A stretch of 64,000 bases of DNA from Haloarcula sp. CBA1127 (lineage in GTDB: Archaea; Halobacteriota; Halobacteria; Halobacteriales; Haloarculaceae), in contig NZ_BCNB01000006.1 of NCBI RefSeq assembly GCF_001485575.1, positions 1,426,001-1,490,000 of the forward strand. Reading direction: 5' to 3'. A program made the position numbers and the translations under genes. Shown piece by piece: positions 50,953 through 59,732 of this stretch (the stretch's first letter is position 1; every line of letters begins with the position of its first letter). The notes under the pieces were generated by a model. That model saw only the letters and a program-made list of their open reading frames with translations, ran no database searches and had not been told where the DNA came from.

Positions 50953-52497
50953 GTGAGTCAGAACACATTGTTCGAGGGGCACCCAGCGATGCGTGCGCTC
51001 TCAGATGTCGGTGAGGTACAGTTTCTCGACACGACACTGCGCGACGGTGAGCAAGCCCCCGGCGTCTCGCTGACGCCGGACGACAAGGCCGATATCGCCC
51101 GCTCGCTCGATGCGGCGCGTATCGATGTCATCGAGGCCGGAAGCGCCTGTACCGGGCCCGGCGAGCGCGAGACGATTTCCCGCGTCGCGGGGCTCGACCT
51201 CGACAGCACTGTCACCAGCTTCTGTCGTGGTATCCAGAACGATATCGACCTCGCGCTTGACTGTGGTGTCGACGGCATCAACCTCGTCGTCCCGGCCAGT
51301 GACAAGCACGTGGAACAGAAGGTCGGGACCTCCAAGAGCGAAAACGTCGACAACACCGTTGAACTGGTGGAGTACGCCGTCGACCACGGGCTCTGGGTCG
51401 AGGTCATCGGCGAGGACGGCTCGCGAGCCGATCTGGACTACCTCGAAGAACTGCTCGGCGCTGCCGTCGAGGCCGGCGCAGACCGCATCTGCTGGGCTGA
51501 CACTGTCGGCCACGCAACGCCGGACCGCGCGCTCGAATGCGTCTCCCGGCTCTCGGACCTGGGTCCGGTGAGCACGCACACCCACGATGATCTGGGGCTG
51601 GCGGTGACCAACGCGCTGGTCTCCATCGCGGCGGGCGCGGACCTCGTTCATGGGACGATAAACGGCATTGGCGAGCGCGCCGGCAACGTCGCCCTCGAAG
51701 AGGTCGCCATCGCGCTCGACCACGGCTACGGCGTCGAGTCGATGGCCCTCACCGAGGTGTACGATCTCGCCCAGCTCATCGCCAACCGGACCGGCATTCC
51801 GCTGGCTCCCAACAAGGCGGTCGTCGGCGAGAACGCCTTCACCCACGAGTCCGGTATCCACACCGACGGCACGCTCAAGGACGATTCGATGTACGAGCCG
51901 TACCCGCCGGAGAAGGTGGGCCGGGAACGCCGACTCGCGCTCGGTAAACACGCGGGCCGAGCCGGTGTCGAGGCGGCACTCGACGAGCACGACGTCGAGG
52001 TCACCGATGATCAGCTCTCGGAGGTCGTCAGTCGCGTCAAGGAGATCGGCGACCGCGGCAAGCGCGTCACCGACGCCGACCTACTGACCATCGCTGACGA
52101 GGTGACCGGTGAGGCCCGCGACCGCCGAGTCGAACTGCTCGGTCTGACCGCCGTTTCTGGCTCCGATACGCCGACTGCGAGCGTCCGGCTCGCGGTCGAC
52201 GGCGAGGAACGTAAGGAGGCAGCGGTCGGTTCCGGGCCGGTCGACGCCGCGATGAACGCCGCCGAGGTGGCACTGTCCCACACCGCCGATGCGACGCTCG
52301 AAGACTACCACGTTGACGCCATCACCGGCGGGACGGACGCACTCGTTACGGTCGAAATCGAGATGTCGCGCGGCGACGACCACGTCGTCGTCTCTGCCAG
52401 TGACTCGGACATCACGCGGGCGTCCGTGCGCGCGATGGTCGATGCGATGGACCGCCTCGTCGCCGACGACGAGGACACGCTTGTCGCCGACGACTGA
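50953..52497 (+). CDS. leuA: 2-isopropylmalate synthase / citramalate synthase family
   Basis: A 514-residue enzyme of the LeuA/CimA family that condenses acetyl-CoA with 2-oxoisovalerate (leucine) or pyruvate (isoleucine route). LDTTLRDGEQAPGV near the start carries the catalytic Arg-Asp. STHTHDDLGLAV holds metal His ligands and NGIGERAGNVALEE the family signature. The C-terminal domain from about residue 385 is the allosteric LeuA dimer domain. GTG 50953 is chosen because GGAG lies 8 bp upstream; GTG 50929 is the alternative. Whether it is LeuA or CimA cannot be decided by eye. Confidence 0.9.
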   Translation: MSQNTLFEGHPAMRALSDVGEVQFLDTTLRDGEQAPGVSLTPDDKADIARSLDAARIDVIEAGSACTGPGERETISRVAGLDLDSTVTSFCRGIQNDIDLALDCGVDGINLVVPASDKHVEQKVGTSKSENVDNTVELVEYAVDHGLWVEVIGEDGSRADLDYLEELLGAAVEAGADRICWADTVGHATPDRALECVSRLSDLGPVSTHTHDDLGLAVTNALVSIAAGADLVHGTINGIGERAGNVALEEVAIALDHGYGVESMALTEVYDLAQLIANRTGIPLAPNKAVVGENAFTHESGIHTDGTLKDDSMYEPYPPEKVGRERRLALGKHAGRAGVEAALDEHDVEVTDDQLSEVVSRVKEIGDRGKRVTDADLLTIADEVTGEARDRRVELLGLTAVSGSDTPTASVRLAVDGEERKEAAVGSGPVDAAMNAAEVALSHTADATLEDYHVDAITGGTDALVTVEIEMSRGDDHVVVSASDSDITRASVRAMVDAMDRLVADDEDTLVADD

Positions 52498-52571
52498 CGG
52501 CACGACAGCTCTCTGGTTCAAGCACGTAGAATCAATCCGGCCCTCACCGCGGACCACGAAATGTCGTTTTG

Positions 52572-53540
52572 TTACTTGTGTCCGCGGCTGGCTTCGTGGT
52601 ACTGGAACACGGTTTCCATGCCCTCCACCAGCGCGTTGAGGTCGACACTGTCCGTGTCGAACTCACGATCACGAACGGATTGATAGATATCGGCCCACCG
52701 GTCTCGGAACCGGGCCTCGAACTGTTCGGCTTTGATTTTGTCGATGAGTTCGGCTTTCCCGTCGGGGTTTTCCAGCTCTTCAGGTGTGACGAACCCTTCT
52801 TGAAGGGCCAGCACAACGATTCCCGCGGTGTAGTCTCCCTCCCTGACTTCTCGTTCCCAGGTCGTGAGCCAGTTGCCGATGCGGGCCATCTCCTGCAGGT
52901 CCCAGATGAGGTCCCGGACCGTGCCGTAATCGGCGAGTTCGAACTCCGGCGAATACATGAGGTCAACGGCCGCGTAGGGGAACATTACCATGTTATGTGC
53001 CCCATATGTTTCCGCCCCGCTGAGGTTCGCAATCCGTGGGTTCTCGTTAACGACAGCGCTGTAGTCCATCGCGTTCAGCGTCTGTCGCATATCGTAGGTG
53101 AAAACGTCGTAGAACTCCTCAACACGCGGTGCGTCAGTCAGGCCCCCCTCGAACTCCCGCCACACACGCTCGATGAACGAGAAATATTCCTCGCTTACCG
53201 CCGCACGACTCGGGTCAACGGCTGACGGGTCCTGGACGAGGCGTCTGGCCTCTTCGAAGGTGTCTCGGTCCCCGTCGTTCTCGACGATGTCGTCCAGAAT
53301 CGTGACGTACATCGTGAGTATCGTCTTCTGCGTCCGGACGTGGTCGGCGTGGTCCGGGTGGACAGAGGAGAGCGTGAATTCGGGGAACAGCGAGTAGATC
53401 CACTGCCAGAGGAACCGATCACGCTCGCCACAGACCCGTTCGTACTCGTCTGCCAGTTCTGCAACCTGATCCGGGAGGCTGGTTGTCCGAACCTCTTCAA
53501 GGAGGTCCTGTGCATCAACCGCCGGTGACTCAACACTCAT
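52572..53540 (-). CDS. Class I terpene-synthase-like protein (atypical)
   Basis: A 322-residue, mostly helical soluble protein. The aspartate-rich motif DDIVE is at 83-87 (TILDDIVEND), fitting DDxxD/E. The second motif NWLTTWERE is at 223-231, fitting NDxxSxxxE at N223, T227 and E231. It is followed by VREGDYTAGIVVLALQEGF, which fits the family's ExxxGD...LV pattern. The 140-residue spacing between motifs is canonical. The Arg normally about 46 residues before the second motif is E177 here, and the C-terminal RY pair reads QY (313-314). Metal binding looks kept while diphosphate sensing looks changed, so the substrate is uncertain. It is a lone gene with an AT-rich upstream gap. Confidence 0.65.
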   Translation of the reverse strand: MSVESPAVDAQDLLEEVRTTSLPDQVAELADEYERVCGERDRFLWQWIYSLFPEFTLSSVHPDHADHVRTQKTILTMYVTILDDIVENDGDRDTFEEARRLVQDPSAVDPSRAAVSEEYFSFIERVWREFEGGLTDAPRVEEFYDVFTYDMRQTLNAMDYSAVVNENPRIANLSGAETYGAHNMVMFPYAAVDLMYSPEFELADYGTVRDLIWDLQEMARIGNWLTTWEREVREGDYTAGIVVLALQEGFVTPEELENPDGKAELIDKIKAEQFEARFRDRWADIYQSVRDREFDTDSVDLNALVEGMETVFQYHEASRGHK

Positions 53541-53964
53541 TGTGACTGCCTCCCGATAGTTGCACCCTGAATATCGACACAGGCGGTAGAATAATGTTCA
53601 ATTAACTGGTGTTTGGATGCTTCTACTTCTTCAGATTGAACGGTCACTGCCTTGGCGCTCTTGCCCGACTGCGAGTCGGTTCCGATCAGTTGGTGTCCAC
53701 GGTCCATACATTCGAGAGGCGAAGTTGCGCTTATAGTGGTACTGACGTATGGGATGCTAGTAGTATACTATTAACAGAGTATTTGCTCGACTTTACTCCA
53801 ATTTACGTACCAGTTTTTCAATTGCTACCGCAAAAGAAATATCTACTTACTGAAAAATACCGGCAGGATCTGGGGTGAAGAGGCAAATAAGGTGATATTA
53901 ATTCTGTCATCGACAAGACGACTCACAACATAGAGTGCCAGCAGAACAGCCACGCGGAGCGCAG
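53541..53964. other. 424-bp AT-rich intergenic region, no gene seen
   Basis: Spacer upstream of the terpene-synthase-like gene. It is clearly AT-rich (for example 53750-53870). One open frame (53609-53878) has unusual codon use and no recognisable product, so it is not called. It should contain the promoter of the terpene-synthase-like gene and the 3' end of the HalOD1 gene. Confidence 0.5.
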
Positions 53965-54264
53965 TTACGCTTCGAGTCCAGTTGTCGCCGAGACATCACG
54001 GGACGGTGTCACCAGCACCGAACGATTCCCCTCGACCTCGATACGACAGCCAGCCATACTGAACACGACTAGCCCGTCAGGACTCGGAGTGCCATCCGTA
54101 TCGGGACGAAACAGCCGGTCCAGCGCATCAGGGTCGATACAGTCACTGATTCGGTCATCGAGGTCGACGGGGTCGACACCCAGTGTGTCAGCTACGGCGT
54201 GGACGATGGTTTCGCTCAGCGGTTCGTTGGGTGTCGGTCTGTAGACCAGTTTTGCCTGGGACAT
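53965..54264 (-). CDS. HalOD1 output-domain protein
   Basis: A 99-residue single HalOD1 domain, a presumed signalling output domain of haloarchaea. It starts MSQAKLVYRPTPNEPLSETIVHAVADTLGVDP and ends with the characteristic VVFSMAGCRIEVEGNRSVLV strand pair (each stretch shorter in the family consensus). ATG 54264 is preferred; a longer frame to 54327 exists. It lies 99 bp downstream of the Bat-type regulator on the same strand and may be functionally paired with it (inference). Confidence 0.8.
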   Translation of the reverse strand: MSQAKLVYRPTPNEPLSETIVHAVADTLGVDPVDLDDRISDCIDPDALDRLFRPDTDGTPSPDGLVVFSMAGCRIEVEGNRSVLVTPSRDVSATTGLEA

Positions 54265-54363
54265 GGTTCGTCGCTGTTTATCCCTTAATGAGTGATTGAA
54301 AAGGCGATTGTGGCTATACAGATACAATCCCCCGGACTGGTCACTAACACTATAGCGACGGTC

Positions 54364-56817
54364 TCAGATATCGCCGAACACGAGTTCGAGCAGTTTTCGC
54401 TCGCTGACGCGGAGGTGCCGGTTGACCGTCGGCTGTGACACATCCAGGCTGGACGCGATTTCCTGACCGGTCGTCTCCCGGGGCCAGTCGAAGAAGCCAC
54501 TCAGATACGCCGTCTGGAGTACTTCGAGTTGTCTGTCGGTGAGTTGCTTCTCCAGTGCCGACCGGACTGTACTGTCCCGCTGGCCATCGGATTGTGTGCC
54601 GTCACGGCGCGCGATCAGCGTGACGTCCGCGTAGCGCTCGCCGAGTTGTTCGACGAACTGGCGGACATCGGTTTCGCCCGAGACGACAACTGTCACCGTG
54701 AGTCCGCCCGTCGACGTTCGGATCGTTTTCAACCGCCCGCCCTGTTCCAGTAGCGTCTCCGCGACGGTCTGGCCCGTCACGATGACCTCGTAAAGGCCGT
54801 CCAACTGGTCGGTCGAGATCGCTCGCGTGGTGTCGACACGAGCCATCGACAGTAACTGCTCCTTCACGACAGCCGGGTCACAGTCCGAGATAGTGAGGAA
54901 GAGACGAATCGCCCCGTCGCTCCGCTGTACGGCCCCCTCACAGACGACCGGGACGCCGACCCGGTCTGAGAGGTGGGTCAGGAACGACTGCGGGGCCGAC
55001 AGCGATAGTTCGAGTTCGACGGTGCCGTCGCCGGCCCGCCGCTGTCGGGACTCGACCTCCCGTATCGCGTTCGCGATGGTTTCACCGAGTTCGGTGAATA
55101 CCTCCTGAAGCATCTCGTCGAACCCGTCTTCTTGCTGGGCGTACACCGTCAGGACGCCGTAGACGAAGTCGTCGTATTCGAGCGGGATGCTGAGCGCCGA
55201 CTGGAACTCGCGGGAGAGTGCCTCCGTCCGCCAGTGGTCGCCCCGGAGGTTGTCAGCCACCGACGGGACGATAGTCATCGCTTCGGACTGTGCAGTCTGG
55301 ACGGCCGGTGGTCCGCCCTCGCGCTCAAGCGACAGCGAGATGGCGTCCAGATAGCTGGCGGTGTCGCCCGCCCACGCTCTGGGGACGAGTTCCGTCGCGT
55401 CCTGTCGGCCGATCCAGGCAAAGGAGAACCACTGGGATTCGGCCAACTGATCACACACCGCCTGCTCGATCTCCTCGGTGGTCTCCGCTTCGACGAGCAC
55501 CTGATCGATTCGTCGGATGATCGCGTTGACCTGCTTGAGCCGTCGCAGTTCACGGTTCTGTTCGCGGCGCTCGGCCTCGCGTTCGCGGAGCGTCGTCTCG
55601 CGGTCGACACGAGCGAGCGCGGCTTCGGCGCTGGCGGCGAGCAAGTCCACCATCTCCCGGGTTCTGGCGTCGCTGTGTTGCTCGCCCAGTTCGATGTAGA
55701 ACACGCCATGATCTTCGAGCGGAATGCAGAGCCGCTTCGCGTCCGCTGTAACCGGCCCCGCCCCGAGGTCGATGCGCTCGCCGGGAGCGACCTCGACGGC
55801 GCTGTCCTGCACGAACACGTCCCACACTGTGCTCTCGCCCGGCCCAACTGACGCGCTTCGGTCCGCCTCGGTGTCGCCGACGCTACGAAGAGTGTTGTCG
55901 CTGCGGTCGAACAGGTAGATCTCCACGTCGGGGAGTTCCAGCACGTCGACGGCCGTATCGAGTATCTGTTCGGCCACGGCTGTCTTGGTCTCCGTGTGCA
56001 GCAGCTTTCTGGTCGACTCGTGCAGCGCCGCGAGCGTCTCCTCGAACCGCTTCCGGTCCGAGATGTCCCGAACGACGCCGACCTGCCGGTAGCTCCCGTC
56101 CTCACGGTCGTACGTCGTGAATTTGGTTTCGATCGGCAGCGTGTCCCCGTCAGCGGTTCTGAGGTCCGTCGTCAGCGTGCCGACATCGCGCTCACCCTCG
56201 ATGAACTGCCGCGACATCTCTGCGGCCTCCTCGATGACGGATTCGTCCGCCAGCAGCGTCGCGTTCGACCCGACCAGCGTGTCCTTGTCGTAACCGGTCA
56301 TCGACTCGACGGCGCTGTTGACCGTCTGCATCGTGAACGCCTCGTCAAGTGTGTAGATGCCGTCCTCGATGGTCTCGACGATCCGTTCGTACTGTTCGAG
56401 CATCTCCGTCCGCTCATGGCGCTCGGTGATGTCGTGGACGATACCCAGGTACAGTTCCTCACCGTCCCATTGCTGGGGCTCGAAGGCGATTTCGACCCAC
56501 CGTTCCGTGTCGCCGGCGGAACACGATGACGTTAGCGGTGTTCCCGGTGATTGACTACAGTGGGCTCTGAGGTCAACGTCATCCAGACCTGGGAAGAACG
56601 TACCTATCTGGCTTCCAAACACGTCCGACGGGTCCGAATCGAGGAGGTCACAGAGGTGGTCGTTCCCGGTCCGTATCTCCCCGTCAGCGGCAGAAACGAC
56701 CACTGGCTCGGGCATTCGCGCGGCGAGGGTCTCCAACAGCACAGGGGGGGACTGCTGTGCCGGTGTGTCACGTGCCGCTTGTTCGTTCTCATCCGTTCCA
56801 CCGACCGGCTTCTCCAT
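54364..56817 (-). CDS. Bat-type PAS/GAF sensor with HTH_10 DNA-binding domain
   Basis: An 817-residue signal-dependent transcription regulator like bacterio-opsin activator. PAS 1 spans about 27-130 and PAS 2 about 140-260 (ends VGVVRDISDRKRFEE). A GAF-like domain spans about 270-400, followed by a charged coiled coil REREAERREQNRELRR and a second GAF at about 435-595. The BAT domain is at about 620-750. The HTH_10 domain is at the C-terminus (LTDRQLEVLQTAYLSGFFDWPR, then LDVSQPTVNRHLR, each part of the domain). No kinase domain. Target genes unknown. Confidence 0.93.
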   Translation of the reverse strand: MEKPVGGTDENEQAARDTPAQQSPPVLLETLAARMPEPVVVSAADGEIRTGNDHLCDLLDSDPSDVFGSQIGTFFPGLDDVDLRAHCSQSPGTPLTSSCSAGDTERWVEIAFEPQQWDGEELYLGIVHDITERHERTEMLEQYERIVETIEDGIYTLDEAFTMQTVNSAVESMTGYDKDTLVGSNATLLADESVIEEAAEMSRQFIEGERDVGTLTTDLRTADGDTLPIETKFTTYDREDGSYRQVGVVRDISDRKRFEETLAALHESTRKLLHTETKTAVAEQILDTAVDVLELPDVEIYLFDRSDNTLRSVGDTEADRSASVGPGESTVWDVFVQDSAVEVAPGERIDLGAGPVTADAKRLCIPLEDHGVFYIELGEQHSDARTREMVDLLAASAEAALARVDRETTLREREAERREQNRELRRLKQVNAIIRRIDQVLVEAETTEEIEQAVCDQLAESQWFSFAWIGRQDATELVPRAWAGDTASYLDAISLSLEREGGPPAVQTAQSEAMTIVPSVADNLRGDHWRTEALSREFQSALSIPLEYDDFVYGVLTVYAQQEDGFDEMLQEVFTELGETIANAIREVESRQRRAGDGTVELELSLSAPQSFLTHLSDRVGVPVVCEGAVQRSDGAIRLFLTISDCDPAVVKEQLLSMARVDTTRAISTDQLDGLYEVIVTGQTVAETLLEQGGRLKTIRTSTGGLTVTVVVSGETDVRQFVEQLGERYADVTLIARRDGTQSDGQRDSTVRSALEKQLTDRQLEVLQTAYLSGFFDWPRETTGQEIASSLDVSQPTVNRHLRVSERKLLELVFGDI

Positions 56818-56907
56818 ACCGTTTCACGGCACTTGCCATGGGAAAGGTTGCTTTCAGTATACGTACCAGAACACAAAGAGTGCGTGTCTGTTAGGTCCGG
56901 ATACGGC

Positions 56908-57585
56908 TCAGTCGCTCCCGCTGCGTCCACTGGCGAGCTGAACCACGTCTTCGAGGCCAGACACGTCGTGGTCCGGTGTCACGTCGAGTTGCGTGTCAAC
57001 ACGGTGTGGTCGACGAATAAACGCCGAGTCGATCCCGGCCCGATGTGCCGCCTCGATGTCGGATTCGTTGTCGCCAACGAACAGGGCATTACTGACGTTG
57101 AGGTCGTCCATTGCCCGCTCGATGTAGTACGGCCGCGGCTTCTTCCGGCGGAGACTCTCGACTGTCGGCTCGCGCGCCCAGACGGTGTCAAAGTAGTGGC
57201 CGATATCGAAGTGCTCAAACGCGAAGGCGACGGTATCGCGCTGATTCGAGGACACCACACCTAGTGGACAGTCCAGCCGGTCGAGCACAGATACATCGGC
57301 GTAGGGCTGTTTCTCTCCGGCTCGAATAAGCGCCCGCTGCACCGCGGTCAGGGCCTCGTCACGAGCCCGGAAGAGCCGCTCGGGGTCGATATCGTACTGC
57401 GTACAGATGTCGGTGAGTTCGGGCACTGTCACGCCGATGCTCATCGCCTCGACGTGGGCTGTCGAGGGCGAGACTACGCCCAGTTCCTCGAACGCCTGGC
57501 GCGCGCCGACGTAGTGTGCATCCATGTCCGTCAGCGTCAGCAACACGCCGTCGTTGTCGAAGATGACCGATTCGTACCCCATCAC
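56908..57585 (-). CDS. HAD-superfamily hydrolase
   Basis: A 225-residue phosphatase-like protein. Motif I is FDNDGVL (Asp nucleophile, then Asn, then the acid-base Asp). Motif II is VVSSNQ, motif III lies in RRKKPRP, and motif IV is FVGDNESDIEAA. The helical cap is inserted after motif I as in the phosphoglycolate phosphatase-like group. Substrate unknown. Either of the two first Met codons (57585 or 57582) can be the start. It ends with a short Ser/Arg tail. Confidence 0.9.
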   Translation of the reverse strand: MMGYESVIFDNDGVLLTLTDMDAHYVGARQAFEELGVVSPSTAHVEAMSIGVTVPELTDICTQYDIDPERLFRARDEALTAVQRALIRAGEKQPYADVSVLDRLDCPLGVVSSNQRDTVAFAFEHFDIGHYFDTVWAREPTVESLRRKKPRPYYIERAMDDLNVSNALFVGDNESDIEAAHRAGIDSAFIRRPHRVDTQLDVTPDHDVSGLEDVVQLASGRSGSD

Positions 57586-57625
57586 GTACTTTCAGGGTGG
57601 ACAGACGCAGAAAGGTTTCGCGTCC

Positions 57626-58087
57626 TCACAGCCCGAGATCCTCGCTGCCACTCCCGCTCTGGTCGAACTGCTCCGGCGATCGCCCGGCCTCGTCGATAAC
57701 ATCGTCTGTTACGACGACCGGACAGTCTACCCGGAGGGCAATCGCGATGGCATCCGAGGGGCGAGCGTCAAACACCATGTCCTTGCGCCGGTCGTCGGTG
57801 TACTGCTCCGCGTCGATCTTCCCGTAGAAGGTCCCGTCGGCGAGGTCGTCGATACGGACTCGGTCGATAGCTCCCCCGAACTCCGTCACCATCTCGACCA
57901 ACAGGTCGTGAGTGAGCGGGCGCTCGAAGGGTTCGCCGTCGATAGCCAGTTGCATCGACTGGGCCTGGTCCGTGCTGACGAAGATTGGGACGATCTCCTC
58001 ACGTGCACGGAGTAGAACGACCGGCGTGCCGCTCCCTTCTTCGCTGACGCCGACGCCAACCCCTTCGACCGTGGCATCGTGTTCCAT
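57626..58087 (-). CDS. Bifunctional nuclease family protein (DUF151)
   Basis: A 153-residue protein with the DUF151 fold. VPIFVSTDQAQSMQLAIDGE, RPLTHDLLVEMVTEFGG and the core FDARPSDAIAIALRVDCPV are all typical; plant and bacterial members show RNase/DNase activity. The C-terminal tail is disordered. It precedes the HAD gene on the same strand by 40 bp, so the two may be co-transcribed. Confidence 0.92.
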   Translation of the reverse strand: MEHDATVEGVGVGVSEEGSGTPVVLLRAREEIVPIFVSTDQAQSMQLAIDGEPFERPLTHDLLVEMVTEFGGAIDRVRIDDLADGTFYGKIDAEQYTDDRRKDMVFDARPSDAIAIALRVDCPVVVTDDVIDEAGRSPEQFDQSGSGSEDLGL

Positions 58088-58403
58088 GGTCCAGTGTTGG
58101 GCTCGTGGGTATGAAAAGCTACCCCGGCGGCGGTTTCAGGGTGCTGTCCTGTCCACTATCGCGTGCCCGGCCCCGGCTACGTTCTCGCGACCAGACCGAC
58201 CGCGCGACGCGCACGCCAACTATCTCACCTAGCGGTCCGATCTCGGCGCGATGACGTGGCGAGTGGGCTTTGAAGCGGGATTAAATCGAATTAAAACGGA
58301 CGATATAACACTCAATTCGGGCAAATTCGACTTGATTCGCCTTTTCGGCTTGCCCCCTTCATATGCCATCCGACCAGAGAGCCAAGCGGAGGCAACGACC
58401 ACA
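58088..58403. other. 316-bp intergenic region, no gene seen
   Basis: Between the divergent DUF151 gene and the acidic secreted protein. An AT-rich tract (about 58280-58330, with TTAAATCGAATTAAAAC) may be promoter DNA. The open frame from 58251 reads into the signal peptide of the next gene but lacks coding character, so the start at 58404 is used. Confidence 0.5.
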
Positions 58404-59033
58404 ATGAAACTCACTACGATTGCCGGCGGCCTGCTTGCCGTGCTCGTCATCACGGGCTCGGCGGCGGCACTCCCCGGCGCAGCAGGCGCACAGGCTGATG
58501 ACCACGCGGACAACGCACAGGCAGACAACGCTGCTGAGCAAGCAGCGAACGACACTGAACAGGCGGCGAACGAAACAGCGGGCGCTGACGAAAACGAATC
58601 TAGCGGCGCCGCCGAGGCGGCTGACCGCCGTGGCCCGCCCGCTGACGCCGGTCAGGCAGGCGACCAGCGTGGCCCGCCGTCGGACCTCCCCGAACAGGTC
58701 CCTGACTTCGTTAGCGAAATCCACACGCTCATCGGGCAGAAGCAGGCCGGCGAACTCACGGGTGATCTGGGCGCACAGATCAGCGACCTGACCCCCGGTG
58801 ACGAGAGCGACGCGGCCGAGAACGAAACCGAATCGCCGTCTGAGAGCGGTGACGCGGACGACGCTGCTGCGGAGTCGACTGAGGACGCGGATGCCGACGA
58901 CGAGCGGTCCACCGAGGACGCGGAGTCAGACGAGGACCAGTCCACTGACGAGACGGATTCGGATGAGGAACAGTCCACTGACGAGACGGATTCGGATGAG
59001 GAACAGTCCACTGACGACGACAGCGACGCGTAA
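58404..59033 (+). CDS. Secreted highly acidic repeat protein
   Basis: A 209-residue exported protein. MKLTTIAGGLLAVLVITGSAAALPG is a Sec signal peptide, split here by its cleavage region. The mature chain is extremely acidic and Ala/Asn/Glu/Asp/Ser rich. A short ordered patch around RRGPPADAGQAGDQRGPPSD is repeated, with LPEQVPDFVSEIHTLIGQKQ as the only helix-like part. The C-terminus consists of 11-residue repeats DEEQSTDETDS. No family recognised. It may act as a polyanionic surface or wall component (inference). Confidence 0.7.
   Translation: MKLTTIAGGLLAVLVITGSAAALPGAAGAQADDHADNAQADNAAEQAANDTEQAANETAGADENESSGAAEAADRRGPPADAGQAGDQRGPPSDLPEQVPDFVSEIHTLIGQKQAGELTGDLGAQISDLTPGDESDAAENETESPSESGDADDAAAESTEDADADDERSTEDAESDEDQSTDETDSDEEQSTDETDSDEEQSTDDDSDA
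58929..59015 (+). repeat. 33-bp tandem repeat in the acidic secreted protein gene
   Basis: Units at 58929-58961 (slightly diverged), 58962-58994 and a partial third at 58995-59015. They encode the 11-residue peptide DEEQSTDETDS in frame. This is a likely site of length variation between strains. Confidence 0.8.
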
Positions 59034-59063
59034 TCCCCCTGACCTGACGGCTCTTCACCTGCC

Positions 59064-59086
59064 GAGCAACCAAGCGCGGTTTTTTT
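59064..59086 (+). terminator. T-rich terminator after the acidic secreted protein gene
   Basis: A run of seven T (59080-59086) follows AGCAACCAAGCGCGG; the bases after the run (GCTTGCT) can pair with AGCAACCAAGC. Poly-T tracts are typical archaeal termination signals. Confidence 0.5.
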
Positions 59087-59105
59087 GCTTGCTGAACTCT
59101 GAGTA

Positions 59106-59438
59106 ATGGGTATGGATGACACCGCCGAGTCCAGCGTCCGCGCTGGCGACGGAACCCGTGACCGCACGACGGCAGACCTACTTGCGGGTGACGAGGACTC
59201 GTCGGCGTCGGAATCGTCTGGCGAGATGAACCGGAAGCGGGCTCTCCTGTTCGTCTCGCCGTTTCTCGCTATCGGGCTGTTTGATCTGGCTCTGCTACTT
59301 GGCTGGGGACTGGACCCGCTGTGGGGGTTCATGATTCTCCCGCCGATACTGTTCGTCTCAGTGCTTGGCTGGATCGCGTTTCGAACCGGGTTCGCAAGCG
59401 ACCGGACCGGAGACCCAGCCGCCGATAGCCACGACTGA
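59106..59438 (+). CDS. Small two-helix membrane protein, function unknown
   Basis: A 110-residue protein. The first 40 residues are acidic and Ser/Thr-rich. Two hydrophobic helices follow (about 46-66 and 70-92), with a polar C-terminus. No family recognised. A second possible start is the Met at codon 3. It lies after the T-rich terminator, so it is probably transcribed alone. Confidence 0.65.
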   Translation: MGMDDTAESSVRAGDGTRDRTTADLLAGDEDSSASESSGEMNRKRALLFVSPFLAIGLFDLALLLGWGLDPLWGFMILPPILFVSVLGWIAFRTGFASDRTGDPAADSHD

Positions 59439-59491
59439 CGGTTCGTGGCGTCGGTATAACACCGAGTGACTGCCCGCTTGGTTGCGGGTGC

Positions 59492-59728
59492 CTATTCTTC
59501 GAACAGGTCGTCGACGGCGGCCCGTGCGGCAAGGGCAGCGTCGTCCGCGACCTGTGCCTCGTCCTGACGACTGTCGGGCGCGTTGACGTACACGTCAACG
59601 TCCAGTACGCCATCTTCGAAGGTGACAGTCACGTCGAGGTCCTCGACCGCGCCGACGTCGTACCGAGAGAAGACAACGTCTTCGGCAGCGGCTGAGGCTG
59701 TCTCGACGACCTCATCGTCTGTCGGCAT
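59492..59728 (-). CDS. DUF3194 family protein
   Basis: A 78-residue acidic protein. The sequence around VVFSRYDVGAVEDLDVTVTFEDG and DVDVYVNAP is the DUF3194 pattern. In archaea this small gene regularly follows prefoldin beta, as here (4 bp apart), but its role is unknown. Confidence 0.85.
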   Translation of the reverse strand: MPTDDEVVETASAAAEDVVFSRYDVGAVEDLDVTVTFEDGVLDVDVYVNAPDSRQDEAQVADDAALAARAAVDDLFEE

Positions 59729-59732
59729 CGCC

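Noticed and set aside
53609-53878. 89-codon plus-strand frame in the AT-rich spacer
   Set aside because: AT-rich codons unlike the genome, no domain, no promoter-like spacing; probably random open frame.
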